A stretch of 64,000 bases of DNA from Siphonodentalium dalli (GCA_032622095.1 CP136063.1:77543980-77607979), one strand, 5' to 3'. Shown: positions 31,291 through 44,272, numbered from the stretch's first letter. Numbers and translations are program-made. The notes: a model not told the origin generated them from the sequence alone.

Positions 31291-34200
31291 ATGTTGTGGG
31301 GGGGGGGGGTAGACGTACCCCTATCACCACGCATTCAGATACACACATATATAACTTCTTTAAAGTCCTTTACTCGAGAAAGAAATATTACATCAGGTGA
31401 AAGAAATATCGCATGTTGTAAAGCAGATGGGAGAGAGAGAGAGAGGCCCTATAACCATGTCCCCGATATTCATTCTCTGGGAACATCATTTTGCTTAGGT
31501 CTCAACTTTTATGGGAGACATAGGATCAGATTTAAGCTCCCCAGTTGAAGTTGGTTATGTTCACCCATTAGTCACATCGGTTAAGCATTTTAGCTTCTGT
31601 AAATATGCATGGGCTATAGAAATTGCAAAAGCAGAATGAGGTCCCGAGAGGGTGAACTTGGTGCGGGGGTAGCATCACTAAACTCACCATCTGGGACCTC
31701 ATTCTGCAAATTGACCACATCAGGGTACTGATTGGTTGGATATAGGTATCCTCCAAAACGAGTGATTGAGTGGTTGATAGTGACATCAGACTCAGGGAGA
31801 AGTCAGATGGATTGACTAACAAACCGATGATGGATGGAATCGGAAATCAGAATTGATAGATAGTTACCCACGGGACGTGTCTAGCATGCCACAAATAACA
31901 TGATCGTCGCGAATAAACATATATAATCTAGCGGTTATAAAGTGTGGTTAAATGTGGATACATATATACGCAATTACGTGTGTATTACGTGTGTATTACG
32001 TGTGTACTCACAGATGATGCACATAACGGTGAGCCATTTGTACTTCTCACACATAGCCCGAGCTCGTATACACACACGTATGATGACCTTGAACACGAGG
32101 AATTTGCTTCACCCAATCACTTTGTTCCTTATTATGTTCCCCAACCGTTAACAATGTTTACACGAAAACGTGGTTATGTAGATAAAAAACAATATGGCGT
32201 CCAACATGGTTGCCATTTTATTCAGAATAGGCACCAACCATCCGATTTATAAAGGAAACATCTCGAATATAATACATATGCATGTAGTTGTTCAATGCTA
32301 AGGAATAATGCTAGCGTTTTGGGTCAAAATTATAACTCACTACCCAAGATGGTTTCCAGAATGACTACCGTAAACGGACAATTTGACAATTGTTCACTAA
32401 ATTCTTCTGGATAAGTGTTTGCGGGTTGAAACTTTCGGATAATGGTGGTTTACGTCCTACTAACAGTACTAAAAGTACCCCAATAATTACAAAATTAAAA
32501 ATTAAGTACCATTTAGTAGAAGCATATTATTTCGAAGATATGTCAGACATTTCGAATTTCGCTAACTTGTGTCGCACTATAGACTGCTAGGCAGCATTTT
32601 AAAGTGTTCTGTCCCATTTATGACGTAACATATGTCATTTATAATTTAGACTCCATGTTGTGTGACATAACATGTTTAAAACGAGAACTGTCACCCGAAA
32701 CACACCATCTTGTCTGACATACAATTTATAACCATTTATTTCTTACGATTTTGATGACCTGTTGTGGGCCAGCAATAATTGTCGCCTTCATTTTGCGAAA
32801 ACAAAATGCAATTTCCTGATTGTTATATGTATAGTTTTATGCCACACTCAAATTGTGTTTCTTATATATATTTCGTTGTAACAAAGCCATATCTTTCAAG
32901 AGTACCAGAGACAACCGCAATAAATACCGAATTCACTGGACTTAAACAATGTGTGATATTGAAGCTGACAGTCTGGAACTCCGATGCACCTGTAGATGAA
33001 TCTCCCATATAAATAGTTCGTATTCTATAATAAGTCTAGTTCTAGCCTTATCCATGTGTTACCTGAAACTATTTTGATTCAAATGTAAGCATGTACGTTC
33101 AACGGACCTGGTGTATAAGAAATAAGCGATCATGGATGCTCCGTAAATATATTTGAAAACGAATGGCGATAGAGCTTTCGATTCATATATTTTGGGGACT
33201 CACAGCAAAAATGTACGAAATTTGTAAACTTTTTGACTGACTTCAAAAATCGAACTCTTAGTAAGGAAGTAATGCTTGATGTTTCCGTGCATATTGCGGC
33301 GTGTCAAATGTAAGGAATACTAAAGAGAAACAAAAACAGAAAATAGAAATACCTCAGATATATCTTAGATTATTTGTTGTACATGATGCTATTGTTATAC
33401 TGTCTATTACATGTATATGTATATGTATATGTATACTTGAAGTGTGCTATTGTGTATATATATGATACCAGTAAGAATGCAAGCGCTTTGGGGATCAGGC
33501 GCTATGTAAATACGGGTTTAAACATATATATTTATCTAATTTATATAGCACATGATATAGAACGTGCACATTTGTTTATACAGACAATGGGATTGGATGA
33601 AAAGTGCTGACTCACTTATGGCTACCCCTCTCCCAAATACAGTGTACCCCATATTATTCTGTATAGCACTCTTGTCCCAATACGTGGAGAAATACATTTA
33701 ACACCATGACAAGTTGATGATATTTAATACAGGTGAATAATAGAGTTGTAATGCATCCAATTTCGTCGTTGCTGTCATCGTTGTCGTCGTTGTGGCCGCC
33801 GTCTACTGAATATATAAGTATAAACGCCTGGGAGACATCCCGTAGATCTTCTGAACCGTCGGGGTTGCATCTGACTGCTTGCTGATCTGAATGTGTCTGT
33901 CTGCTGACTGGTGGAGATAGAAAGTCTAATACTACAACGTCCCTTGACGATGATGGATGGGGGACGTAGTAAATTCATGTGTCTTCCGACTTCCTTAATC
34001 ACTTCCTGTGTCCAGGGTCTTGTTGTCGTTGTCTTGCCCCAGGCAGGTCATTACTGAATGTGCATGGGAATGGTCTCTGCTTGTTGGTTTGACTGGCCTG
34101 TCCATCCACATTAATTACTTCCCGTTGACTGGTGCCTCGTGATCCAGTGATACGCCGATTCAGAGCCACAACACACATTTATATATTAATGTGGTATATA

Positions 34201-34675
34201 TGTGTATTGTGACACTATGTCTTCTAGACAGCAGACCCCAGTATCCTACTTCAGCTCCCAACCAGGACCACAAGCTGTTCTTTTGTTGGAATCGTCGGGT
34301 TTGCAGACTTCAAATTGACAATTGCTTTGTGCATTTCTTGATCGCTAGCAGCATGGGCCATAATCGAACTGTCCTATCGGAATCAGATTTGAATTATTTT
34401 CTCTTCTCATTTGGGATGCGCATACAAGCATCTCGGGTTGCGTTTCGCCCGCAATGAGTAGCATCGCATGACACAATACCACGCTGAACTGCGCTCGGTC
34501 GACTTATTAAATAGTAATTACTGCTTTCTTTTACTGACATTTCTTCCCTGATTCACAGTTTTTCCGAGCATAAGAATTATTCTGAGTGGTAAAAACGCCA
34601 AGAGCTACAGAGAACTCTCCGTCAGGATGCGTTGCTTGTTATTGCGATGCATCACGATCCGTATTCCTGTGTTAT
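31291..34675. other. No gene recognised; minor repeats
   Basis: Holds a poly-G run (about 31299-31308), a GA run near 31434, a small palindrome (GCAGAATGAGGTCCC at 31632 with GGGACCTCATTCTGC ending 31708), ACGTGTGTATT triplicate at 31975-32005 and ATGTAT runs near 33410. Frames at 31291, 32390, 32779, 33374 and 34191 show no recognisable domain or convincing splice signals. Confidence 0.5.
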
Positions 34676-34838
34676 ACATAGATAGAACGACACAATTGTG
34701 TGAACTGGTTAACGTTATTGAACGAGTTTGTTATGACGCGATGGTAAAACGAGAACCGGAAGTTCGAGTTTTTACCTCGCGGCAAGACAAACGAGTGCAA
34801 TAACGTTAACATGTTCACACAACTGTGTTGTTCTATGT
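34676..34838. mobile_element. Foldback palindrome with two mirrored CGAG pairs
   Basis: ACATAGATAGAACGACACAA at the left pairs with TTGTGTTGTTCTATGT-like sequence at the right; both arms hold GTTAACGTTATTG. CGAG occurs in + orientation in both arms at mirror positions (ATTGAACGAGTTTGT / ACAAACGAGTGCAAT, and GTAAAACGAGAAC / GTTCGAGTTTTTAC). Each would form a tandem G.A mismatch in the hairpin. Confidence 0.8.
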
Positions 34839-37015
34839 TTATTGCACACTCTGAAGATTGTAGCTTGTAACATACTAACATTTATGTCGATATTGTTGTA
34901 TTTAACTGAACAAACGTGTGCTTAATGTAGACTAAACCCCGCGCATAATTCAGCGAAGACATTTTCTGTTAAAGTTGACGTCGCCAGTAACGTTGTTGAC
35001 GTAATAGGTTTGTATTGTTCAAGAACAATACCCATTTTTTTTATTGAACGTCTTGAAAACTTCTGTATTTTGCTTTTTTTCACACAAATAAGCCATTGGG
35101 TGTACAATAAAACTCGAAAGAATACTTTCAGTCTCGCTAAAGGGACCTATGGTCTTCGAAGTGGGTTCATGTGAAGTGGGTTCATGCGAAATAAGATAAC
35201 AGTCTGTAAAACAACTATCATCAACAAATACATGGAAACAATAGATTGACTCAGTTCTTGTTTGAAATATTAATAACTCTCCAATAACCAGATTTCGCAT
35301 GTCAAAACCATTGTCATGTAAACATTACTGTTATAGTGGTATTACCTATAAAAGTTAAATTATTCCAATAAGGTACCAGATTTTTATCAAAACTTGACGA
35401 TAACAATTGGAAAAGGTCAAAGCATTGAAAAATATTCTGAGAATCATACTTAGATTAAGATATTGCAACTTTCTGTTTCACTATTTAATATTAGAACAAA
35501 CTGTATAAATATCTTCACATTCTTCTTAGTGGTTATGTTTTATAGACTTTTATAGTTTTGCAAATTTACCCACTGAGAGTACATTGTGTCCCTTTAAGCT
35601 CGGTGTCAATTCCAAGAAATGTCAATGAAAAACGCTATTTACGACAGAAATTCAAATAAGCGGAGTATTTTGTCATTGAATTATTAAGGCATGTACATGT
35701 AGCCTCGAACTGTATGTAACGACGTTTGTGTTGCCAAATTTCAAGCTGTTAATTTATGTAGTGAACGTGTTTTTTCTTTTCTGGAAAAGGTTTTAATAAT
35801 CATGAAATCTATCATTCTGTACATACGTAATTTTATTCTTTTTTTTGTTGTTTTGTTTTGTTTTTTGTTTTGGAATGGGAATTGTTTATTTGCATAGTCA
35901 ATATTTAATTTGCAATAATGGCTTAACATATGGAAAAGTATACACATTGTTACCATTTAATACATATATCTAGGATAGTGTATCCAATCTCTTTTCCATT
36001 GCCTGCTTCGTCATATATGCGTCATTATCACGGCAATTGCTAGTGGATTATTAGAGCGCTAGTTATTATATTATTGGCATTGTAGACTATAAATAGCTTA
36101 TTATAGGGTGTAAATTGCGAAGCTGGTCTGGTCGTGTGAGTGGAGTTATGGAGCAAATATGATTAAAAATGTACTAGCTATATTGCGTACCGGTTATACT
36201 TTTTGCAGGATGTTTGTATTCGCGGATGTATCTTCGTGGCTGTTTCATTGTTGCAGTATGTAACTTTTATGACCGCGTTAATTGCTATCGATATTTAGGT
36301 GCGAACAATGGCTGGGCCACTCTTGAAGATTTTATTGCGGGAACACAATGCATAATATAACAGCTAACATTGCCGACGAAGTATGTCTCAGTTGGAATGT
36401 AGACTAAAGGTCGTATTGCGATTAGTATAGATTTGGTCCGCAGTTAGAGGCTTTCTGATGTGGTGAATGAGAAACTTTCAATGACAAGCCGTAGTTGTAA
36501 TAATTTGAAGGATTAGTTGTTTTAACGGAATTCTGAGGTGGTGCATTCGTGAAATAATAATATGATCTTGAGGGCGTTACCATTTCTGACTATGGTATTT
36601 TGTTGAATCTGAGCTTACGTTTGATAAAGCTACCGTGTGTGTACATTATTAGACATACGAAAACGAGCGCATTAGTTTTTGTCGACAGCGGGGAACATTT
36701 TCCGGCCATGGGGAAATTAATTCATCTGTCTATGAGATATCATACGGCCCGTTTATCCCCGCGTGCAATTACGTCGGAGATTTGATACGATTAAGCACGC
36801 CACTGGTTCGAAAACCGGGCAGTGTCTCTGCCATCTCTTTATGACACTTAAAGACAAGCTGTTAATAGTTAAAGACAACCGAGTTCCGGTTATAGATTTC
36901 ACGGCGATATTCTAAGGAAATTTATTCAGAACCAATTTTTATGGAAATATCCGTGCAAATATATGGAGAAAAGGTTACATGGTGCGCATTTCAAGATGTC
37001 GGTTGACACATTTTG
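34839..37015. other. No recognisable gene
   Basis: No exon or repeat identified. Small direct duplication GAAGTGGGTTCATG at 35159 and 35174. T/G run near 35838. Confidence 0.5.
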
Positions 37016-37974
37016 TTAAGGACTTTGCTAACCCAATTTTCCCCAAATTTGATGGAGTCAAAATAAAGGTTTATGTTCACTTTTATTAGTAATCACAGTA
37101 ATCAAGCCCATGAATGCAACATTTTAAGAGTATAATTCATGGTGGAATATGTTAGAAATACTAAATGTGAAATTTATAGAGGTTTTTAAAATAAATGTTT
37201 TCGAACCCAAAATCAATAAACACCAAGTCCATATCAAAGAAAAAAATATGGCAATGTGTACTGAACACTGTGAAGAATGATGAACAATCAAATAATATTC
37301 ACATTTATCAAGCATTCTTTGATAAAATTACTAAGAACCAATTGTTTACAAATATTTGAGTAACTTGCCTGACATCTGTTGTAGTGAGGTGACAGTTAGG
37401 TGTTAATATCTGAGGACAGTGGTGTGTTGTGAATCTCTTGACAAAAGAACTGTTTAATCCCCAATCTCTGGGTACCCCATAACCCAGAAACTAGGTCGCC
37501 AATCAGCCTGAATCAGGATGTAATCTTGTCATGTCTCAGCACTGGCTGTTTATAATCCCACCAAGCTTGAGTGAACATTATCTTGACCCATCAAATTCAG
37601 TTGCCAAATAGCTCTGTTGAGCAATGAAATCTACCATTTGTAAACAACTGCTTCCAAGCCAAAACTCATCATAAAACTGAAAAAATGTGAGTATATCTTT
37701 ATTGTTCATCAATCTTCACAGTGTTCAGTATACATTGCCATATTGTTTTCTTTGATATAGACTTTGTGTTTATTGATTTTGGGTTCGAAAAAATTTATTT
37801 TAAAAACCTCTATAAATTTCACATTTAGTATTTCTTACATATTCCACCATGAATTATACTCTTAAAATGTTGCACCCATTGGTTTGGTTACTGGGATTAC
37901 TAATAAAAGTGAACATAAACCTTTATTTTGGACTCCATTAAATTTTGGGAAAATTGGGTTAGCAAAGTCCTTAA
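37016..37974. mobile_element. 959-bp TTAA element with about 275-bp TIRs
   Basis: TTAA-GGACTTTGCTAACCCAATTT at the left and AAATTGGGTTAGCAAAGTCC-TTAA (approximate) at the right. The arms (37016 to about 37290 and about 37690-37974) stay alignable throughout, including AATCAATAAACACCAAGTCC / GACTTTGTGTTTATTGATTT. A loop of about 400 bp has no ORF. The TTAA TSD resembles piggyBac-type insertion. Confidence 0.88.
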
Positions 37975-38826
37975 ATTGTCTGGTAATGGGGGAACATGTT
38001 ACATCGGATGGCTGTTTGTTTTATTTCAGAATATTTCAATTAATTTAAATCATCTACATATGAAAATGGGTAATTCTGGGATTTGATGACACACCTTCTT
38101 GATTTCCAAGAAAAACAAGTTTCATTACATTTACTGTGGAGTTGCAAGGAAATTCCAGAATAGGCCACTAAACAAACACACTAACGGCTTAAGGAATAAA
38201 TCAAGTATAGCCAATTTTGAATGGGAATTTCCATGCGTATCTCCGAAGCAAAAGTTACAGAGATACTGTGCAAATGTTTCATGGTGTGACTTGATGTTAT
38301 GTATGTTGGAATCAATGGATATTTATCTGGTGGTCGGCTTGGAACTTGTTATATTAGAAGTACTTAGATGGAGTAACAATCACACGTCCATATACGGACT
38401 ATGTGGATACAAAAATAGACACGGATGTGCGAACACAATGGGGATAATGCCAGGATAGAATTCTCAAAAAATATATCCATAGCAAAAATTTATAACTTAC
38501 ACTACTCACTCACAAGTTGATGTTATGTCTGTTCAACGATAAACCTTCTTTAGTTTTCAGATAACTGCTGCATATATCAATTTTGCTCCAGAAATTGTCA
38601 TAGAAATCCCCATTCACAATTTACTGGAAGTCACTTCACCTTCCTCTTAAACAATACAAGAACTTTGAAGATTATATGTTGTCTAAAATATATTCTGCAG
38701 CTTATCAGTTTAAAATGTTATACTATATCCGAACGAATTAAGAACAAATACATGTATACCTGTTTTAATTTATCCCGAGGTAGGTCTCTAGATCACTGTA
38801 AAGAATCACGTGGTCTCAATGTGATA
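37975..38826. other. Unassigned; one 119-codon frame
   Basis: The frame 38099-38458(+) has no recognisable motif and no flanking splice consensus I trust, so I do not call it a gene. Confidence 0.4.
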
Positions 38827-39164
38827 TTAACCCTTTACCCAACAGAACGGCCCTGTGCCAATGCATTCTCTTATATATGCGAGTCGACCATAGGTCGCCT
38901 CGCATATATAAGAGAATGCATTGGCTTAACACATATTTTTAGGCCAATGCATTCTCTTATATATGCGAGGCGACCTATGGTCGACTCGCATATATAAGAG
39001 AATGCATTGGCACAGGGCATAACTGTAACTATCACAACGTGGTCAAGGAGCCGGTTCCAATGATATCCATATGTGTATGGTTCTATTGAGACAGACCGAA
39101 GATATTTTAGGCTGTTGAAGCTTTATTTGGCCGGTTTTGGCCGGTTTGTTGGGTAAAGGGTTAA
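38827..39164. mobile_element. Family 1 hairpin MITE, copy C
   Basis: TTAA-CCCTTTACCCAACAGAACGG to TTGTTGGGTAAAGGG-TTAA. Both hairpins are intact (38858-38924, 38944-39010) in opposite orientation with a 19-bp spacer. The right-side unique segment matches copy B. Confidence 0.92.
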
Positions 39165-39479
39165 CATCGCTGATTTAGAAAAGAACGAGATAATATCTAT
39201 AACAAGAGCTCATGGCAAAATAAATATTACCTCCTATTTTAAAAAATCCGCCATTGTCATTTCAACTTCAGGCGACCTGATTCATGACATTAATTGACAA
39301 ACATTGATTGATACATTACACAATACATGAGAACTTTTTAATGGTAATCATATATACATAATAAAATTCAAAATAAATGTAAATCCAACATAACCTACAA
39401 AGAAGCAGTTAAAAAGACAGATTCACAATCAAAAGTTCATATGCGGGGGAAAAATTTACAGACTGGAATGATACATGCA

Positions 39480-40242
39480 CACATGCACATATATACTCAC
39501 GTGAAGACGCACATCCCCGCATACAGGTAAACCATGCGTTTAAGAATATGTTCACATATTCCCTCGGTGTTAACACTAGACATGCGGATAAATTAAGAAG
39601 CAATAAAGCTAGAACATGTTTTTCAGAAGCCCTACCAAAGCATTCATTTCCTAAAGTGTGGAACTCGATAAATTCCAAAATAAAAAAATGTAAATTTAAT
39701 TACACATTCAAAAAGTTATTGTCTATGGAACTAATAGGTAAATTTTCTCAATTGGTTATCTGTGCAAACAAATTATGCTACATTTGCAGACGGCAAAAAT
39801 CCACTTGACTCAATAATCTTTTTAACTCATATTATTGTGCACTCCAGTTATCACCCTGAACATCCCAGATAGCCCTGTGTCACATGCACGGTGTTGTCGG
39901 CGAATGTGACACAGGACTGTCGCAACAACATAACTAGTTTCGTTTCAATCTCTTAAACTTGTCCAAAATCTCTATTATAGTACAGCATTGTTCAAAATTC
40001 AACCCAGTCTGGATTAAAACGACAACATAAAATATTAAAGTAGGCACCAACCGGCCATCCAAATACAAAATAGTCTGTGTGAAATTGTAAATACGCCATC
40101 TATGTTCATATTGCACTTATCATTCAGGGGCAGCAGGAAGACGGCCAGCTAGGTTATGCTGCTCCTGTGCAATAATATAATTTTGTTTAATATTCTGTTA
40201 ATGTATTGTATTATTGTGCAAATAAAGATCTATCTATCTATC
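39480..40242 (+). pseudogene. LINE ORF2 C-terminus plus 3' UTR and (ATCT)n tail
   Basis: The frame through 39548-39808 gives VNHAFKNMFTYSLGVNTRHA, then NKARTCFSEALPKHSFPKVW, NSINSKIKKCKFNYTFKKLL. It parallels 28078-28410 in motif order (RT..FSE..P.H.FP..W, then F/LKK.L). The 3' UTR has the GGCAGCAGGAAGACGG stem-loop at 40125-40167, AATAAAG and a (ATCT) tail at about 40225-40242. 5'-truncated LINE insertion; no catalytic domain. Confidence 0.75.
40125..40167 (+). other. LINE 3' stem-loop
   Basis: CAGGGGCAGCA pairs with TGCTGCTCCTG around a loop beginning GGAAGACGG. Same layout as 28736-28783. Confidence 0.6.
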
Positions 40243-40571
40243 TTCCATACTTACATACATAAAGCCATATTGAATGAGTATTGGTATAGCTGAACAAGGC
40301 TTCTCCGACGGTTGCATGCAAGACATAAGTTGGATACAACTTGAGACCTGTTTCAAGACAATTAAGTCTCAAGGTGTGTCCAACTTATTTCTTGCAGACA
40401 AAAATTCAGACACATAGACACGTGGTATATATACGACAGACAGCGGACGTTGGTGATATGCCCACAATTATGCAGGGCAAATAGACAAATTCGAAGGAGA
40501 AGATGAAAATCTCTGACATGTAGAGCAACATAACATTTTAAGACTTAAACGTTTCATTCATATAATAGTTA

Positions 40572-41335
40572 ACATGGGACCAGGGACGAGGATGTGGCGG
40601 AGAATTTCCACCCTCACTTGAACCGGACCCGCAATCCCAGGTCCTCTGGAAATTCCAGTTTCCCCTCCTTGAGTTACAATTTTCCAACTAGTTCTTCATG
40701 GAAAGTATTCGACTTTTGGACTTAAAGGCCCAATTAATTTTATATTCACCGATTGTTTTGTTATAGTGCCTTGATATACGGTTTTAATAACAATCCATAC
40801 AATATGATTAAAATTATACTATAATTCATCACAATTTGAAACGCCTGTGTCTCAGAAGATGCACATAGAGAAATAGCAAACAGCTGAAATCATAGAAAGA
40901 TTTCCCTCGTTATGGCTCCCAGAACTCAACATAATTCAAACTAAAAATGTATTTTTAATGGAACGGGAGTTATCCCCCTTCCATTGAAAACTATGAAACT
41001 TGAGCACAGATCACCAAGTTGGTATCTCAACAAAAAACAACATGTTCACAGTTTATTACACATAATAAGTTGATAATACAATGTTTCGGAGCTTCCTCTT
41101 TCAAATGCTATATAATATGGCATATATTTTATATAAAATTATCTGGGGGTTCGAAAATTAAGTGGATCTTTAAAACAAGAATTTCCAGATAAAAAAATTC
41201 ACCCTACTTTTGGTCTAATATTTCCAACTAATGTTGAGTCAGGCATGACATTTCATTCCGATAATAGTTAACATGGAACCAGGGACGAGGATATGGCGGA
41301 GAATTTCCAACAGGACACCGCCACTTGAACCAACT
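40572..41335. repeat. Family 6 repeat halves flanking family 7 element
   Basis: AACATGGGACCAGGGACGAG at 40572 and AACATGGAACCAGGGACGAG at 41270 are direct copies, each followed by TGGCGGAGAATTTCCA. The family 7 element lies between them. Confidence 0.65.
40722..41173. mobile_element. Family 7 TTAA MITE, copy 1
   Basis: TTAA-AGGCCCAATTAATTTTA at the left and GAAAATTAAGTGGATCT-TTAA at the right. Interior shares TGCCTTGATATACGGTTTT and TATATAATATGGCATAT with 45822-46161. Confidence 0.82.
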
Positions 41336-41466
41336 GTTGCACAGGTGTGAGAAACACCAGAAACCCCCTTTTTCACAATTTTTTTCTTCCGATTTAGCAT
41401 TTCGTTCCGGTATCAGCCACCGTGAAAATACACATACATAATTATTTGATTCTTCTTATTTTTTAG

Positions 41467-41684
41467 ATTGCTGTCGAACGTTAAACGATAGACGACGATA
41501 CGAGCCGCTAGGAGGGGATGACGAAGACGACGAAGACGGGGTCAGCCCCCGTTACATTTCTGATGAGCAACGTCTACTTACGTACCTTATGCATGGGTAC
41601 GAAAAATCGGTTCGGCCCGTCAGAAACGCATCGTCCGCTGTTGTAATCAGAATGGGCCTCACGTTCGGACAGATATTCGACATG
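41467..41684 (+). CDS. Nicotinic acetylcholine receptor subunit, N-terminal exon (partial gene)
   Basis: A 218-bp exon open throughout. The acceptor is a T-rich tract ending TTTTTTAG at 41466 and the donor GTGAGT at 41685. It starts with the last two bases of a split codon and ends in phase 0. The translation carries a basic stretch (NDRRRYE), an unusual acidic run (GGDDEDDEDG), then ISDEQRLLTYLMHGYEKSV, RPVRNASSAVVIRMGL and TFGQIFDM. This is the start of the Cys-loop ligand-binding domain: EQRLLxxLxxxY, xVRPVxN, then the first beta strand xGLxxxQIxDx. NAS is a possible N-glycosylation site. The product would be a plasma-membrane pentameric cation-channel subunit. The FDM ending hints at the alpha9/10-like or a divergent invertebrate group; subtype not resolvable. 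The next exon is at 55175. The signal-peptide exon was not located. Confidence 0.9.
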
Positions 41685-41924
41685 GTGAGTAATGTTTGCT
41701 TTCTTAAGTATGTTTTGTAACATCAACTGGTCGTTTTCGAATTGTTTAATGCATAAACCCATCATCTATAAGATGGAACATACCCAAAACATGTATAGAC
41801 TAGCTGACATAGACTCCCTTCGAATAATTTACTCAACGTTAAGGGCCTGTCGCGCACATGACAGACAGATCCTACTCATTTATATATATTTATTTATTAT
41901 GCTTCTTCAATATATCATCATGCA

Positions 41925-42345
41925 AATAGGTTCATATATTGGACCTAAATGTTGACATTGGTTCATATTGGACTTATTTGATTCTGGAATAATCCCATAG
42001 TGGACTTGTACCCGTTATTCTATTGGATGGCGCGGGCCACAGTGAAAACACACATATAAAGAGCGTACATCTTATGCTGCTACATATCCTCTTACAAATT
42101 GGTTCATATTAGACCTAAATATTCACATAGGTTCATATTGGACATATTTGAGTCTCAAATAGGCCCAATTTTTTTTTTTTTTTTAAATATTAAAATTGAA
42201 AAACTAACGCCGTTATAGAACCTCCGCCAGGGTACACCGAGTCACCACACCAATTTTAGTTGAAATCGGTCTAGGGCTCTGGCAGAAAAATCCGGACAGA
42301 CATACGGACGTACATATCCTACTCTTTTATATATATAGATTATGT
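41925..42345 (+). repeat. RTE-like LINE 3' tail
   Basis: GGTTCATATTGGACCTAAAT appears in tandem variants (41928, 41960, 42102, 42132). Then come AACTAACGCCGTTATAGAAC, GTTGAAATCGGTCTAGGGCT, GGACAGACATACGGACG and a final TATATATAGAT. A reversed copy is at 12943-13230. No ORF remains. Confidence 0.6.
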
Positions 42346-43559
42346 ATATATCTTACATTGTGAGTTTAACAACTTGCATTATGTTTAGCCGTATATACGA
42401 GTTTGTTTTCGTTGTGTTCCTCACTTGTTCAAAGGAAATAAACAACATATGTACTTTACAGTCTTCTCGCACATGCATGGGAATATGTGTCGAGATTTAA
42501 AAAAATTGTTTTCGCGTGAATCGATATATCACCGATATTTGAGTCTCTCCTGAATGCCATTAGCGGTAGCTCAGAGAACAATTGCATCACCCGTTCTGAG
42601 CCATGAAGCACGTTCGTGGGTTTCTGAGTAGTTTGTTCTTATCATTCAGTGAAATGTCCGTGTTAGTTAATTTTACAAGCATGTTCAAGAACTCAATCTT
42701 ATTCTCTCGTATCTCAATTCCACGTTTATATCTCGATGATTGCAATTTGCGTAGTGATAAACTTCCATCAGACGTGGTATGGATCCACTCCAAATTCCAA
42801 CAAAACAAAAACACACATTCAAAGTACATGTATTTCTTGTAGAATGTAGGGGGTATACATAAACAGCATCAATTTCCAGTCCCAGTAAATTACAACCAAT
42901 GAACAAGAAAATAAATTGCCTTGACATTAGCCAAGTGCAACAACACGTACATGTTACTTTTAACGGGTGTTGTCATTAGCAATGAAAGTCATAACTCATG
43001 TGACCACTGCGCCTAGGCAAGGCAGTACTTTAGGGACTATATCAGGTTCATGTTGCGTTAAAGTAGGACTGTGGGAAAATATAGTTCCAAGTTGACACGT
43101 TAATAAACAAAACTCTATAGTTACACTATCATCAATATGTGATATTATGTGAAATTTCAAACCATTGAAACTAAGTCGTTAGTTGTCTCCTTAATATACT
43201 TGCAATATAAAGGAACAGTTGACAAATCAAATAAGTTTGGGATTTGAGAATGGAATTTGGCGCGGAAAGATCATATTTTGATTGAATCTTTGTGGCATCT
43301 CGTCCTGACCACTCAACTATTATTTACATGTTCGCTAGATATTGGCCAATATTTATAACAGTGTAGGGTCGATGCAGTGAAATCATGTGAATATTCCAGC
43401 CATATGCAATACCACAGTGACACACGTTACAAGTTACACATACCTATTGATGAACCTGACTATTATTATAGAAAACGTGATAAATGGAATTCGTCGCTAT
43501 TGCCTTGACCTTGTTTCCGTTCTTTACTGTGGTAAGATCCGTCCTGCTTATGTTAAGCT

Positions 43560-43560
<1 letters not shown>

Positions 43561-43622
<62 letters not shown>

Positions 43623-43678
43623 CTCTCTCTCGATCTCTCTCTCTCTCTCTCTCTCTCTCGATCGATCGATCGATCGAG
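43561..43678. repeat. CT microsatellite with GATC tail
   Basis: (CT)n interrupted by CGAT and ending (CGAT)n. It makes Leu/Ser ORFs on + and Arg/Glu ORFs on - (43387-43740, 43444-43716), none of them coding. Confidence 0.95.
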
Positions 43679-43842
43679 CACGTCGGTGTGTGAGCGCAAA
43701 CCTGCGCCCTTACCATAAATCAATGCACTCACATAAATGAGCGAATTAGAAAGGTATGTGTACGATGTTCAAGCCCAACGGCCATGTGAATTTCCGGATT
43801 CGCCACATGTATATAGTGTAATCATGTGCCTATACATATGTG

Positions 43843-44272
43843 TTAAACGGACCTGGCTCATTCTAGGTTCCAAATTGTATCTTCGTAATTTGGAAGGATG
43901 TATAAGATAGGTTGATAAATACACGAAATATTGATATACCGGCTTCATATGCTCTGAAAAATACTTTCATTGGTGTCACAGCCATTTTCCAGCTGTTTTC
44001 AAGTGACACAAACGCATATAGGAATAGATTAACACGGGGCGCCCTTTCTGTTCCATGCCGTGCACCTGGTTGTTGTTTGTCTGACACCCAAACACCCTAT
44101 TCAAAGTTGTATTTTGTATGACTTCAATGCCTCTTTCTGGGACATAAAATGTCCGTATAGAAAGGTACATGTAGTTCAAATATTTATCGACCAATTTCGA
44201 TACCGGGAAAATTTAAATAGCGAATATTATTAGGTGTATTTTGAAGCGCAAACCGCCACCATGTGGCTTTAA
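43843..44272 (+). mobile_element. Family 5 MITE, best full copy (430 bp, TTAA)
   Basis: TTAA-ACGGACCTGGCTCATTC at the left and CGCCACCATGTGGCT-TTAA at the right. The terminal repeat is weak beyond a few bases. Interior GATATACCGGCTTCATATGC and GACACCCAAACACC are shared with 11667-12087. A small deletion removes most of the CGCTCTTTATT box present in other copies. Confidence 0.85.

Noticed and set aside
38665-38997. 110-codon ORF ending in the hairpin peptide
   Set aside because: Enters MITE copy C; the shared peptide is hairpin DNA read through.
43387-43740. 117-codon ORF with poly-Leu/Ser
   Set aside because: Generated by the CT microsatellite; other frames and strand are equally open.
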